Source: Gracilaria caudata (Eukaryota > Rhodophyta > Florideophyceae > Gracilariales > Gracilariaceae). Taken from it: DNA of 25,108 nucleotides. This document shows positions 16,148 to 25,082 of the stretch, piece after piece. The number at the start of each line of letters is the position of its first letter. Positions within the stretch are counted from its first letter, which is position 1. Location: NCBI GenBank assembly GCA_030374735.1, contig JASCIV010000306.1, positions 1 through 25,108 on the forward strand, read 5' to 3'. Both the position numbers and the translations under genes were made by a program. The notes beneath the pieces are model-generated. The model worked only from the letters and a program-made list of their open reading frames with translations. It had not been told where the DNA came from and ran no database searches.

Positions 16148-17629
16148 ATGCTGTCTTTCCGCGCTACAGCCCCTCGTTTCCACACTCTGCGTCGCTTTTT
16201 GTCGACAGCTCCTCAACAGGATCTCGTCGTCATCGGAGGCGGTCCGGGTGGTTATGTTGCTGCTATCAAGGCTGCCCAACTTGGTCTTTCCGTCACCTGC
16301 GTTGAGAAGCGCGGCACACTTGGCGGAACATGTCTGAACGTCGGCTGCATCCCAAGCAAAGCGCTGTTGCATTCATCTCATTTGTATGAAGAAGCCAAGC
16401 ATAGTTTTTCCAAGCACGGCATCGATATCAAGGGCGACGTAGAGGTTAATCTTCCAGCGATGATGAGCCACAAGCTCAATAGCGTCAGCGGTCTCACCAA
16501 AGGTATTGAAGGCCTTTTTAAGAAGAACAAGGTAACATACGTTAAGGGCGCGGGTGCAGTTTCATCTCCGAACGAGGTTTCAGTTGATCTTATCGACGGT
16601 GGATCTCAGCAAATTGCAGCGAAGAACATTATGATTGCAACCGGGAGCGAGGTTGCTACTCTGCCAACAGTTCCCATTGACGAGGAGGTTATAGTTTCCA
16701 GTACCGGCGCTCTAAAACTTGAAGCCGTGCCTGAGAAAATGGTGGTCATCGGAGGTGGCGTAATCGGTCTTGAAATGGGTTCCGTGTGGAGACGACTAGG
16801 CTCTGAAGTCACAGTGGTTGAGTTCATGGATCGCATCATTCCGGGCACTGACAAAGAGATAGCAGATAACTTCCTACGTATCCTTAAGAAACAGAAGATG
16901 AAATTCAAGCTTGGGACAAAGGTTGTTGCGAGTAGAAAGGAAGGTGGAAAGGTCATACTTGATGTTGAAAAGAGCAAGGGCGGAAAACCTGAATCAATGG
17001 AGGCTGATGTCGTTTTGGTAGCCACTGGTCGAAAACCGCACACCGATGGGCTGGGACTTGATAAAGTTGGGATCGAGATGGATGACAGAGGAAGAGTCAA
17101 CGTCGACGATAAATTCCGCACAAGTATTCCCAACATTTATGCTATAGGTGATGTCATCAAGGGTCCAATGCTGGCTCACAAGGCTGAAGACGAAGGTCTA
17201 ATTGCCGCCGAAATTATTGCGGGCGTTGGTGAAGGTCACCTTGACTACAACTGTGTTCCTGGTGTTATTTACACTCATCCTGAAGTTGCCACAGTTGGAA
17301 AGACAGAGGAAGAACTGAAGGAGGCCGGTGTTGCATACACCAAGGGCACTTTCCCCTTCATGGCGAACTCCCGGGCGCGAACAAACGATGTTGGCGGTGA
17401 ATTTGCTCAAGGCATGGTTAAGGTGCTTGCTGACAAGACAACAGATCGTGTGCTTGGCATGCACATCGTTGGTCCTAATGCGGGCGAATTGATTGCTGAA
17501 GGCGTACTGGCCATGGAATATGGCGCAAGCTCCGAGGATATCGCTAGGACATGCCATGCACATCCAACTCTCTCAGAAGCCACAAGAGAAGCCGCGATGG
17601 CTGCTCACAGCAAACCAATCCATTTCTAA
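16148..17629 (+). CDS. LPD: Dihydrolipoamide dehydrogenase (E3), mitochondrial
   Basis: 493 residues from ATG 16148. The frame extends 5' to 16106, but that codon is GTG. The ATG at 16148 is followed by a classic mitochondrial presequence (MLSFRATAPRFHTLRRFLST). The FAD-binding motif is GGGPGG at 30-35. The redox-active disulphide is C62/C67 in GGTCLNVGCIPSK. The NAD-binding motif is VVIGGGVIGLEMGS. The second FAD contact is YAIGDVIKGPMLAHKAEDEG. The catalytic dyad is H472/E477 in HAHPTLSEA. Everything needed for activity is present and length is normal. It reoxidises dihydrolipoamide in the pyruvate, 2-oxoglutarate and branched-chain dehydrogenase complexes and in the glycine cleavage system, passing electrons to NAD+. 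The presequence and eukaryotic-type core indicate the mitochondrial rather than the plastid isoform. Confidence 0.97.
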   Translation: MLSFRATAPRFHTLRRFLSTAPQQDLVVIGGGPGGYVAAIKAAQLGLSVTCVEKRGTLGGTCLNVGCIPSKALLHSSHLYEEAKHSFSKHGIDIKGDVEVNLPAMMSHKLNSVSGLTKGIEGLFKKNKVTYVKGAGAVSSPNEVSVDLIDGGSQQIAAKNIMIATGSEVATLPTVPIDEEVIVSSTGALKLEAVPEKMVVIGGGVIGLEMGSVWRRLGSEVTVVEFMDRIIPGTDKEIADNFLRILKKQKMKFKLGTKVVASRKEGGKVILDVEKSKGGKPESMEADVVLVATGRKPHTDGLGLDKVGIEMDDRGRVNVDDKFRTSIPNIYAIGDVIKGPMLAHKAEDEGLIAAEIIAGVGEGHLDYNCVPGVIYTHPEVATVGKTEEELKEAGVAYTKGTFPFMANSRARTNDVGGEFAQGMVKVLADKTTDRVLGMHIVGPNAGELIAEGVLAMEYGASSEDIARTCHAHPTLSEATREAAMAAHSKPIHF

Positions 17630-18032
17630 CTACCGATCACAAGTTGTGATTCACAAGACTTCGCGCCAAGCGGACAAAGGAACGCTATCTACCACTCTTT
17701 ATCTCAGATAGAACGCACCAACGGGATGCACGTAAACTGGGGTTACTTTTCAATTTTGATAATCGGCTGCACTTTGTAGAAGAAACCTGGTTCCGCGACC
17801 AACAACCGTCACAGTTAGAAACAGATTAGGTAGATGAAAGAATCGAAAGCATGATATGTAAAGGACAAATGAACTTGTACTCAAACTTTGCTTGCAATGT
17901 TACGGGATGTGCATACAATCAACGATTACGACTTTCAGAGCAAGCTCCCTTTCTGTGGCTGTGAGAAAGCTTGTGACAGCTTAAGATTCTGATTGTGTGC
18001 GCTTGTCAAACCGTTACGATTGTTCATTGCAT
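17630..18032. other. Convergent intergenic region between LPD and CCDC25
   Basis: The two genes converge here, so the region should hold both 3' UTRs. No gene, repeat or strong hairpin was seen. Confidence 0.5.
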
Positions 18033-18665
18033 TCACATGAAATCGTCCTCGTATTCTGTATAAGTTTGTTGAATGTCTTTGTTGCTAGTCATATCTTTTT
18101 CCTGATGAATACGATCGTAAGACCTGGCCTCCTTTTCCTGTTGTCGCTGTTCGCGAAGTTCTTTTTCTCGCTCTGACTTCTGTCGCATTTCTTCCCGAGC
18201 CATTCTGTTGAGAAATTTGACGCGGTTTGTTTTCTCCAGGGCAAGATCCGGATGTGCCTCGGACTTTGTTCGGTTGAGGCGATTGACGATTTCGTTGATA
18301 CGCTTCTCGACTGTGACTCGTTTCACATCTCCAATCCTGTGAAAGCTGACTTGACCAACGTCCATGTCACCAGTCTTCTTTAAGTTACTCCAGTAAGTGT
18401 ACACTACGGCAATATTGTTCATCTTGTTGCCTTCAATGGAGTTGTGCTTGACGAGTTGTACACAGTCTTCCAGAACTCCCTCCGGGATAGAATTTATAGT
18501 TTCGCCATCTTTGAGACGCAGATACACGTGAGCAGAAGAAAGTTTGTCGACATGAAACCATACATCATTGTCCCATCCATACTTGATGAGCTCCTCATTT
18601 TCGTACTTGTCTTTTCCCACATAAACGTGGTACGACGGGTCCCTTGTCTTGTAGAAGAATACCAT
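18033..18665 (-). CDS. CCDC25: CCDC25-type protein (NFACT-R/DUF814 domain)
   Basis: 210 residues, close to the ~208 of animal CCDC25. The open frame extends 62 codons further upstream. The family begins with a hydrophobic MVF… segment, found here as MVFFYKTRDPSYHVYVGKDK, so I place the start at 18665. The NFACT-R domain covers about residues 1-110 and includes the conserved KYGWDNDVWFHVDKLSSAHV and the following VYLRL. A charged coiled-coil tail follows (RMAREEMRQKSEREKELREQ), ending in acidic YEDDFM. NFACT-R domains occur in ribosome-quality-control factors (NEMF/Rqc2/RqcH). Human CCDC25 has been described as a membrane DNA sensor. In a protist or alga an RNA- or ribosome-linked role seems more likely, but that is inference. 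Confidence 0.93.
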   Translation of the reverse strand: MVFFYKTRDPSYHVYVGKDKYENEELIKYGWDNDVWFHVDKLSSAHVYLRLKDGETINSIPEGVLEDCVQLVKHNSIEGNKMNNIAVVYTYWSNLKKTGDMDVGQVSFHRIGDVKRVTVEKRINEIVNRLNRTKSEAHPDLALEKTNRVKFLNRMAREEMRQKSEREKELREQRQQEKEARSYDRIHQEKDMTSNKDIQQTYTEYEDDFM

Positions 18666-19049
18666 CTCGCTCACGCAATATGGCCGTGCAGCAATGCGCG
18701 CTGTTTGTCGTGACGTGCCGAGAAAGGTGCGCGCGTTTTGCTCGCAAAGGCGTCTCGACCTTTGAAAAGTGCGAGGCGAAGATGACGTGACGCAACGAGA
18801 TGGATTGGCTGTTACCTTTGTACCAAACGGTTGTGGGCGCAAAACCGTCACCTCCAGTGTATCTAACGCTACCGTGGGAACAAGTCGTGGCGTTGGAACG
18901 GAAGAGTGCGGTGCTGGGCGGTGCTACGCCGAGGGCAGGACCAAGAAGATGGATCACACTCGACACGGCGTGTGATCCGAAGATTAGAATGATATCATAC
19001 AAGTTTTGTAAATGTTTTACAAATATTTTATATACAAGTGAAAACAGAG
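18666..19049. other. Spacer between the CCDC25 and PheRS genes
   Basis: 384 bases. It contains the 5' flank of the minus-strand CCDC25 gene and the 3' flank of the minus-strand PheRS gene. GATGACGTGACGC at about 18779-18791 carries a TGACGT half-CRE upstream of CCDC25. The frame running upstream from the CCDC25 start is not conserved in the family. Confidence 0.45.
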
Positions 19050-20216
19050 CTATCTCAAAGTGACGGGCAAGCTGCGTGACACGCTGTCTCGTATGTTATA
19101 GAAGATGTCATTGATTTCCGAATGCGTCAAGCTTCTTTCCATGCTCCGAAACACCAGACGATAACACACGCTCAGCTTTCCGTCGCGCTCAAATCGATCC
19201 ACCAGCCCCACATTTTCCACCAGATCCCCTCCCAGGCTGCGCGCAATCTCACACAGATCATTCTCATGGAACTGGCCGTGCACCCAGAACGAAATATCCT
19301 TTTCAATGCTTGGAAACACCGAGAACGCTTTGTACCTATCCAACAGAGTTCCGCTGGAAAACTGACCCATCACGCGCTCATCCTTGGACCAAAACAGCCT
19401 GATGTCAGGCACCTGGAACAGCACCATGGCCAGTCGCTCCAGACCCAGTCCAAACGCCCAACCGTTCACGTCCGGCGCAACATTTGCATTCGAAAGAACG
19501 CCGCGATGTAGCAAACCGCACCCCAACAGCTCAAGCCACTCGCCCTGCCAGAACACCTCCAGTTCGAAACTCGGGTACGTAAACGGGAAATACGCGTCCA
19601 CCCAACGCAGCTTGGCTTGTTCGCCGAACAAATGATGCGCCAGGCCCGTCAAGCTGGTCTGCAGTTCACGCTGAATCTGCACGCGATCGGTGGCGGGCGG
19701 GTACAAGCGCGTGGCGTCAATCTGATGAAACACTGGGTAATGCGTTCTGTCAACGGTGTCACGACGGTACACATCGCCGCACAGAAACAGCGCTGTTTTG
19801 CCCTGCTGCATGAGCGGCACATCATGCGCAGTCATGTGCGTTCGAAGCACCACATCGCTATCCACATAGTACGTATCGGTGGGTGCGCGCGACGGGTGAT
19901 TGATTGGCACCAGCAGATCATCGAAGCATTGCTTTGTGGTCACTACCGGAGACAAGTCGTTGTAGCATTCGAACACATTGGGATGTCGCGTTTGAAAGTA
20001 CGATTCAATCTCGGAGCGCAGCGTGCACAGCGGATGCAAGCGCTTTTTGTGCAACCTCTCCGACGTTTTGCGCCATATGGCCTCCGGCACGCGTCCGTGA
20101 CCCTGCGTGGGCTTGAGGGGAGCACTGGCGGCGGCGGCGGCGTCTGATGGCTGCGTGGTGATGCATCTTCGGAGAAAGGATCGCGAGAGAGCAATGCTTC
20201 TCGAGAACAGCGTCAT
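19050..20216 (-). CDS. FARS2: Phenylalanyl-tRNA synthetase, mitochondrial monomeric type
   Basis: 388 residues from the ATG at 20216. The protein is of the single-chain organellar type: class II catalytic core fused to a C-terminal ferredoxin-fold anticodon-binding domain. Motif 2 is GDVYRRDTVDRTHYPVFHQ at about 147-165. Motif 3 is GLGLERLAM at 256-264. The anticodon-binding domain starts near FPSIEKDISFW at 301 and runs to the end. The N-terminus (MTLFSRSIALSRSFLRRCIT) is a good mitochondrial presequence. The frame stays open to 20378, with in-frame ATGs at 20369, 20321 and 20291. These would add 25 to 51 residues, so the start is uncertain. In algae this enzyme is often shared by mitochondrion and plastid (known of plants, inferred here). 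It charges tRNA-Phe for organellar translation. No introns. Confidence 0.95.
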   Translation of the reverse strand: MTLFSRSIALSRSFLRRCITTQPSDAAAAASAPLKPTQGHGRVPEAIWRKTSERLHKKRLHPLCTLRSEIESYFQTRHPNVFECYNDLSPVVTTKQCFDDLLVPINHPSRAPTDTYYVDSDVVLRTHMTAHDVPLMQQGKTALFLCGDVYRRDTVDRTHYPVFHQIDATRLYPPATDRVQIQRELQTSLTGLAHHLFGEQAKLRWVDAYFPFTYPSFELEVFWQGEWLELLGCGLLHRGVLSNANVAPDVNGWAFGLGLERLAMVLFQVPDIRLFWSKDERVMGQFSSGTLLDRYKAFSVFPSIEKDISFWVHGQFHENDLCEIARSLGGDLVENVGLVDRFERDGKLSVCYRLVFRSMERSLTHSEINDIFYNIRDSVSRSLPVTLR

Positions 20217-20461
20217 GGCGCGGGCGAGATGCGATGTTCCGGTCGACGGTGCGCCAGTTGATGCGCGCGCGAAGCGCAAAGAGTTGTTCATTGCGTCGCT
20301 TCGATTGGCAGAGATCTGCATTAATCTTGTTCGGCGAATTTGGCGGTGGTTGCTTTCCGAACGTGGCATGCGTGGCACTCAGAATCCGTCACCAACTTGG
20401 TGACAACAAGCGGCGAGCGCGTCGCATTCTGCGGTTTTGGGAATGATTGCGTGCCATTGTT

Positions 20462-20516
20462 ATCATCATTATCAATCGAGGTCATGATCATCATGACCTC
20501 GATTGATAATTATGAT
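20462..20516. repeat. 55-nt near-perfect palindrome (27-bp arms, 1-nt centre)
   Basis: Arms 20462-20488 and 20490-20516 around a single C at 20489. Base by base, 26 of 27 pairs match; the only mismatch is 20467/20511. The inner 21 pairs are uninterrupted. The core reads GGTCATGATCATCATGACC. It could extrude a cruciform or, if transcribed, form a very stable hairpin. Confidence 0.95.
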
Positions 20517-20570
20517 GAACATACCCTTGCACTCTGTTGACATTGGGCTTTCTTCAGCGTCGAGAGAACA

Positions 20571-20879
20571 ATGTGCCGCTCGTCATCCCTTGATGCTAAG
20601 ATTCGGAGAGTGACGCTCGATGTAGAGCCTGTATTGTGGTTGGATATGGTACCCGTATCATGCATAACTGATATGTCATCTTCGACACTCGAGCTACAAG
20701 TACATTCAAGCTGCGAGTACAAGAATACCAAGTACTGCTGGTGCAAATGTACGCTTTGTCAACCGTTTACTTCACGTTTCGATTCAAAGAGTGAGAGCGA
20801 GCGGTGGAGAGCGGTGCGGTATGAAAAACGGTTCCCGCTGTACTTCTCTACGCAGTACGACAAATGTTACTACGTGTAG
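20571..20879 (+). CDS. Small hypothetical cysteine-containing ORF, 102 residues
   Basis: ATG-initiated frame ending 77 bases before the glycosyltransferase ATG. It has a cysteine cluster (CEYKNTKYCWCKCTLC) but no family I know. It could be a real small gene, part of the downstream gene's leader, or chance. Confidence 0.2.
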   Translation: MCRSSSLDAKIRRVTLDVEPVLWLDMVPVSCITDMSSSTLELQVHSSCEYKNTKYCWCKCTLCQPFTSRFDSKSESERWRAVRYEKRFPLYFSTQYDKCYYV

Positions 20880-20956
20880 CGAAGCGCGTTTGATTCTTTT
20901 TCGCCCTTCACCCCTGTCGAGGTCGCCACCAGCGATCTTCGCGGCATCTCAGCGCA

Positions 20957-22315
20957 ATGCGTCAAAAAGCTGCTGCCTCGCGTTCAGTGTTCAGAACCAA
21001 AAGACGGTTCTTGTTATGTTGTGCACGTTTATCGGTCTCCAAGCTTGTGCTTGCGATCAGTGTTGTGCTGCTATGCATCTCTTTGCTTGTGTTCCGATTC
21101 TGCTTGGTAAACGGCATGTTTTCACATGTCTGGCAACCAGGCTCTTTCCTTCTCACTTGCGCTCGTGTGGTTCCACACCACCTCACGTATTTCGCTCCGG
21201 CGCCCATTGTGACGTTTTCCGCTTTTGATCAAAAACGTGTGTTTCAAGTTCATAGCACCACAGCAATGGACTGGACTTACGACGGAGGTGCATATCACAA
21301 AGATGTCCAAATCATGCTTGAACTCTCAGAGAATGCTCTGAGAAAGTTTACGCGCGATAGTTCGATTATTGTTCGTAACTACTCTGTCGGTTACTGGCAC
21401 ATGGATCGTCGTCTGGGTTCTAGATACTTGCTTCATGTTACATCCACATCACAAAAAACTGCGCAACTTCGCTACGATGTGCTTGCGTTTCACAACTCCT
21501 TCAACGGTCGCTGCCGAATTGCAATCAGGCGACACCGTGCAGATGTGATGCAACAGCCAGTGTACATGATCGTGACGTACTCACAACGACCCGATCGACT
21601 GAAATGGTTTCTTGACCAGTTTGATACTCTGCGTGGCGCTGACAACAATCTAAAGCTCATTCTTTCGCTTTGCGGCCGAAACGACACCGATACGTCGATC
21701 GCGATGGCACATGCACGAAAAATGAAGGAGAGGGAGAGCGTGCACGTAACTCACAACATCATTCCGGCCTTCAACAAAGCGGTGTGTCTGCGCGAAGCTG
21801 CCGGAATTGTCTCAAACAACAGCTTGCTCTTTCTCACTGACGTCGACATGCGCATAGAGAGACCATGGTTTGAAAGGTGTAGACTGAATGCCATTCAAAG
21901 CGTGCAAGCGTACTTTCCAACGGTGTACAATGCATTTCCAGGGCAAAACCGAATTGCACGAGAAAGTGGGTCTTGGTTGTATCACGGGTATGGTAATGTT
22001 TGCATGTACAAGTATGATTTCGCCACACTGGCGGCGTTTAAGGATGCTGAAACTAATTTTGTTGGCTGGGGTGCGGAAGATCTCCACCTCAAACAGGCGT
22101 TTGAAAATCACTCGCAATTCGAAGTGTTTCGAGCTGTTGAGCCTGCGTTGATTCACAAGTGGCATCCAAAGGAGTGCGATCCTTCCAGCAAATACTATCG
22201 TAACTGTGTGAACACAAAGCTTAGGCGAATTGGTATGCCTGGGTATTTGGGTGATGTTCTGGAAAAAGAGAAGGTAGATGTGCAAGGAATGATCGTTTCA
22301 AAGTTTGGCCTTTAG
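20957..22315 (+). CDS. Chondroitin N-acetylgalactosaminyltransferase-like glycosyltransferase, type II membrane
   Basis: 452 residues from ATG 20957. A basic cytoplasmic N-terminus (1-28) precedes one transmembrane helix at about 29-50, the typical Golgi type II layout. Residues ~200-405 match the chondroitin-synthase/GalNAc-transferase fold. The strand PVYMIVTYSQRPDRLKWFL opens the domain. FLTDVDM carries the DxD metal/UDP-sugar site at D295/D297. GWGAEDLHL (370-378) has the GWGxED acceptor/catalytic motif. HKWHP (400-404) supplies the late metal-binding histidine. These four blocks occur in the expected order. In animals such enzymes extend sulfated glycosaminoglycans. In an alga the likely job is building a complex or sulfated wall or secreted polysaccharide, or a glycoprotein glycan; the sugar donor cannot be read from the sequence. 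Confidence 0.85.
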   Translation: MRQKAAASRSVFRTKRRFLLCCARLSVSKLVLAISVVLLCISLLVFRFCLVNGMFSHVWQPGSFLLTCARVVPHHLTYFAPAPIVTFSAFDQKRVFQVHSTTAMDWTYDGGAYHKDVQIMLELSENALRKFTRDSSIIVRNYSVGYWHMDRRLGSRYLLHVTSTSQKTAQLRYDVLAFHNSFNGRCRIAIRRHRADVMQQPVYMIVTYSQRPDRLKWFLDQFDTLRGADNNLKLILSLCGRNDTDTSIAMAHARKMKERESVHVTHNIIPAFNKAVCLREAAGIVSNNSLLFLTDVDMRIERPWFERCRLNAIQSVQAYFPTVYNAFPGQNRIARESGSWLYHGYGNVCMYKYDFATLAAFKDAETNFVGWGAEDLHLKQAFENHSQFEVFRAVEPALIHKWHPKECDPSSKYYRNCVNTKLRRIGMPGYLGDVLEKEKVDVQGMIVSKFGL

Positions 22316-22903
22316 CGCATGCGTTGGTACCATCGTACCAGCACTATTCGTGGCGTGCACATTGTGCGGCATTAGTGATGTTTGTGCAACAATGACTACC
22401 GCAGCGGAACTAAAGACCACGGCATTAACGTGGCTACCACTTTTGAACCACGTATGGTTGGTTCCTCGTTTGTCGGCTTCACCATCTCACCATCAAACAC
22501 ACCAACCGTGTTAACGTGTTACCACTTCGCTTGCAACGATATGTGAAGCATTTCTCGGTGCGAAACTTAAAACGGTTTTAGACCGGAAGTCTCTCTGTCC
22601 CATGACACCGTGCGCGATTTGCTTGACGACGAAGAGGCGTGTTAGAAAAGCACTGTTGAAAAAAATGAGTGCTTCAAATTGCTCGCGCTTGCATACGCGC
22701 TTGTGGTTGGATCGTAGAAAGTGATGCTGCTGCGCTCAACCTCACATTCGCGTTGGTTTCTACGCCAACCCCAACGCAATAACATCAGCACTTCAGCTAC
22801 TCCAAATCTGATGAGCAAGCTCCCAGATAATAGTTAGATATAAACCCCCGTGTTGTGCAGCCACCACTCACAACCGCGCGCACGCCCTCGTTACCCCCTC
22901 AAC
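22316..22903. other. Intergenic region upstream of the HAD phosphatase
   Basis: 588 bases with no gene. A short hairpin (TGGTAC-CATC-GTACCA, about 22325-22340) follows the glycosyltransferase stop. The region ends with a TATA box. Confidence 0.5.
22839..22844 (+). promoter_or_regulatory. Probable TATA box
   Basis: TATAAA in the context AGATATAAACC, 60 bases before the ATG at 22904. The spacing fits transcription starting ~30 bases downstream with a short leader. Confidence 0.5.
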
Positions 22904-23860
22904 ATGTCGCAGAACAACGTCACTGTGTTGTTTTCGGATCTGGACGGCACTCTTGTACACTATCCAAAGGAGTTTTTGCACTACGCCCAAATCATAGAAG
23001 AAGTGCCCGCCACGGATGACGCGCCAGAGTATGCAACCATACGGTACAATGAAACAAACGAGACCCGAAAATGCGTGGTGCTGACGTCAATGACAGGTGG
23101 GAAAGCGTATCTGTCTCTGAAAACAAACCAACTTGTAGAGCGTCTGCGCGAAATGGGCGTCATTTTCGTTATCATCACTGGTGCGAGGTCGTCTACGTAC
23201 GTATCAAGACGCGGCAGTCTGCCCGCCGCCGACTATGAGTTCTACGAGAACGGCGGCAGGATGATTGCGAACGGACAATTGGATGCCTCTTGGAGCGACC
23301 AGTTCAAGGATCAAGTTGGCGACATTGCCGACCGCGTGAGTTTTGTGCCCGATATGCCACCACCCAATGAAAGGGACGGCACGTTGTGGAGACTGTACAA
23401 CGAGCTTGTCGAACAAGGTTGGAGCACTGATGCCCGAAATTATACAACAAACTTCAGAGTGGATGTGGCAAAAAGCAAGGGCAAGACCGCGGAGCAATTT
23501 GCAGCAATCGTGGAACAGAAGAGCGCATCTCTTGGTTTGGCGAGTTCGTACAACCTGGGTAAGGCCGATTTGTACCCGGCTGGCTCCGGGAAAGCGAATG
23601 CGGCGCGACATATTTTGGACATTCGCGGTATCGATAGAAAGGATTCAGTGGCTATTTTTGATGACGACAATGATCTGGAACTGGGCGCGCTGGTTGGAAA
23701 TGGGTTTTTACCGGGCGTGACGCATGACAGTGTTCTGGCTGCACTGAAGGAACACCCAGAATGGAGTTTGTCGAAAAGAATGGGATTCTTGGGAACGGAA
23801 GAGGCGTTGGAGAAGATCATATCGCTGCGCAGTGAGGCAGTGAGCGCGAGCAAAGCGTGA
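22904..23860 (+). CDS. HAD-superfamily phosphatase (Cof/sucrose-phosphatase-like, type IIB)
   Basis: 318 residues. The frame opens earlier at a GTG (22850). I start at ATG 22904, which lies nine codons ahead of the first catalytic strand and 60 bases after a TATA box. The four HAD motifs are present. Motif I is DLDGT with nucleophile D12 and acid/base D14. Motif II is VIITGAR with T92. Motif III is probably K230 in PAGSGKANAARHIL. Motif IV is FDDDND at 252-257. The large cap insertion between motifs II and III makes it type IIB, which includes sucrose-, trehalose- and mannosyl-3-phosphoglycerate phosphatases and Cof-type sugar phosphatases. It is therefore probably a sugar-phosphate phosphatase, probably cytosolic since no targeting peptide is seen. 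In a red alga the glycerate- or glycerol-glycoside osmolyte pathways would be one candidate; this is a guess. Confidence 0.85.
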   Translation: MSQNNVTVLFSDLDGTLVHYPKEFLHYAQIIEEVPATDDAPEYATIRYNETNETRKCVVLTSMTGGKAYLSLKTNQLVERLREMGVIFVIITGARSSTYVSRRGSLPAADYEFYENGGRMIANGQLDASWSDQFKDQVGDIADRVSFVPDMPPPNERDGTLWRLYNELVEQGWSTDARNYTTNFRVDVAKSKGKTAEQFAAIVEQKSASLGLASSYNLGKADLYPAGSGKANAARHILDIRGIDRKDSVAIFDDDNDLELGALVGNGFLPGVTHDSVLAALKEHPEWSLSKRMGFLGTEEALEKIISLRSEAVSASKA

Positions 23861-24133
23861 TGCAGGACGTGGGATGACACGAGTACTGTACGAGGTTAAG
23901 ATAATTGTGATGTAAGCTGCAGGGGTGCCATCGATGGCGAATGGCACTTGCACCAAGGCTTCCAAGTGAAGTGTATTCACCTGGTACTCGCACTTGAATT
24001 GTGTTGGGGAAAGGTGTGGAGGTGATGAACTAAACTTCACGGTCGTCGTAAATTTGGGAGCGCTTGGCGACTACACCAGTTGTTGCAGGTGGTTCATATG
24101 CTAAGCGTTGTATTAGGGCTACTGGTAAACAAC

Positions 24134-24152
24134 TGATCATCAGTGATGATCA
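24134..24152. repeat. 19-nt perfect palindrome with 1-nt centre
   Basis: TGATCATCA and TGATGATCA flank a single G at 24143. It has the same ATCATGAT-like composition and 1-nt centre as the much longer palindrome at 20462-20516. Confidence 0.8.
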
Positions 24153-24624
24153 CGTGTGCTGACTGCCGTACGATATGAGCGATTGCCAGAATATCTGTGA
24201 GGCGACGGGCATCAAAAGCAACGGCGCTGATGACGAAGTGGAGGCAGCAGCAAGCAGCACGAACAGGCTGAAGCTCAGTCCTCAACGATAGGCTGTTCAA
24301 ATGAACAAGCTGGAGGCGATAAGTTGATGGTGAGCATGACGGCGCTGGTTGAGGTCATGTGTACTTAACATGTTAGGGTGTAATGGAAAAGAATGACACA
24401 GCACATCATGATGGTGTTGGCGTGAAGCAACGTTAGCTGAATGCGCGCTGCCAGATGGAACGGGCTCAGTCCGAGTACACACGCGCTCCAAGAAGTGGCT
24501 CGCATTAAACAAGCGCGGCCCCGCCTCGGCGCGAGTGTATGAGCAGCAATTCACAAGTTGATTCGGCTGGCGTGCAAAACGATATCACTCTTACGGCTCC
24601 ATGGCCGCGTCGGGTGGCGCAGCT

Positions 24625-24650
24625 TTGAGCTGCTTGAGCTGCTTGAGCTG
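24625..24650. repeat. 9-bp tandem repeat, about 2.9 copies
   Basis: TTGAGCTGC-type units in direct repeat just inside the GC-rich end region. Confidence 0.85.
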
Positions 24651-25047
24651 GCGCCGAGTTACTACCACCTACGTGGGATTGGACAACGCCGCCGTGCGAC
24701 ACGGCACCTCCGCGCGGCCATCGTCACCGTCGCACCATTGTCGCGCCCACCACTGCTCAGCAACACACACACAGCACGCAGCGCAGCCCACACCGTCGGC
24801 ACGTGTGCATTCGCCGCCACGCGCTCGTACCGCCTCCCGCCGCGCCGCGCGCTACAGTGCAGCCACCGCACCACCCACCGCCAAACAGCGTGTCACGCGA
24901 CCACTCTCAATGAGCTGCGTCTCGCACGCACACGCGCAGCTCGCCCGCTGCCCGCGTCGTCGCGCGCGCGCGCAACGCCCGCGTCGCGTCGCAGCGCAAC
25001 ACGTGCTCGTCCCCGCGTCCCGCTATTAATCGTCGTCGCGTGCGCGC

Positions 25048-25048
<1 letters not shown>

Positions 25049-25082
<34 letters not shown>

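Larger units (their letters stand above)
20217..20956. other. Divergent promoter region between PheRS (-) and the glycosyltransferase (+)
   Basis: 740 bases between the start codons of divergent genes (less if the PheRS start is further upstream). It holds the long palindrome at 20462-20516 and one small uncertain ORF. Promoters for both genes must be here. I see no unambiguous TATA box. Confidence 0.5.

Noticed and set aside
16606..17136. 176-residue minus-strand frame
   Set aside because: Antisense to the dihydrolipoamide dehydrogenase gene.
18666..18851. 62-residue N-terminal extension of CCDC25
   Set aside because: The extension does not match the family, whose members begin MVF… exactly where the internal ATG lies.
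19617..20147. 176-residue plus-strand frame
   Set aside because: Antisense to the well-supported PheRS gene; a GC-rich shadow frame.
22850..22903. 18-residue N-terminal extension of the HAD phosphatase
   Set aside because: It would start at GTG only ~10 bases from the TATA box; ATG 22904 fits the fold and promoter spacing.
24601..25029. 142-residue frame near the window end
   Set aside because: Low-complexity Ala/Arg/Pro/His composition from GC-rich DNA; no family features.
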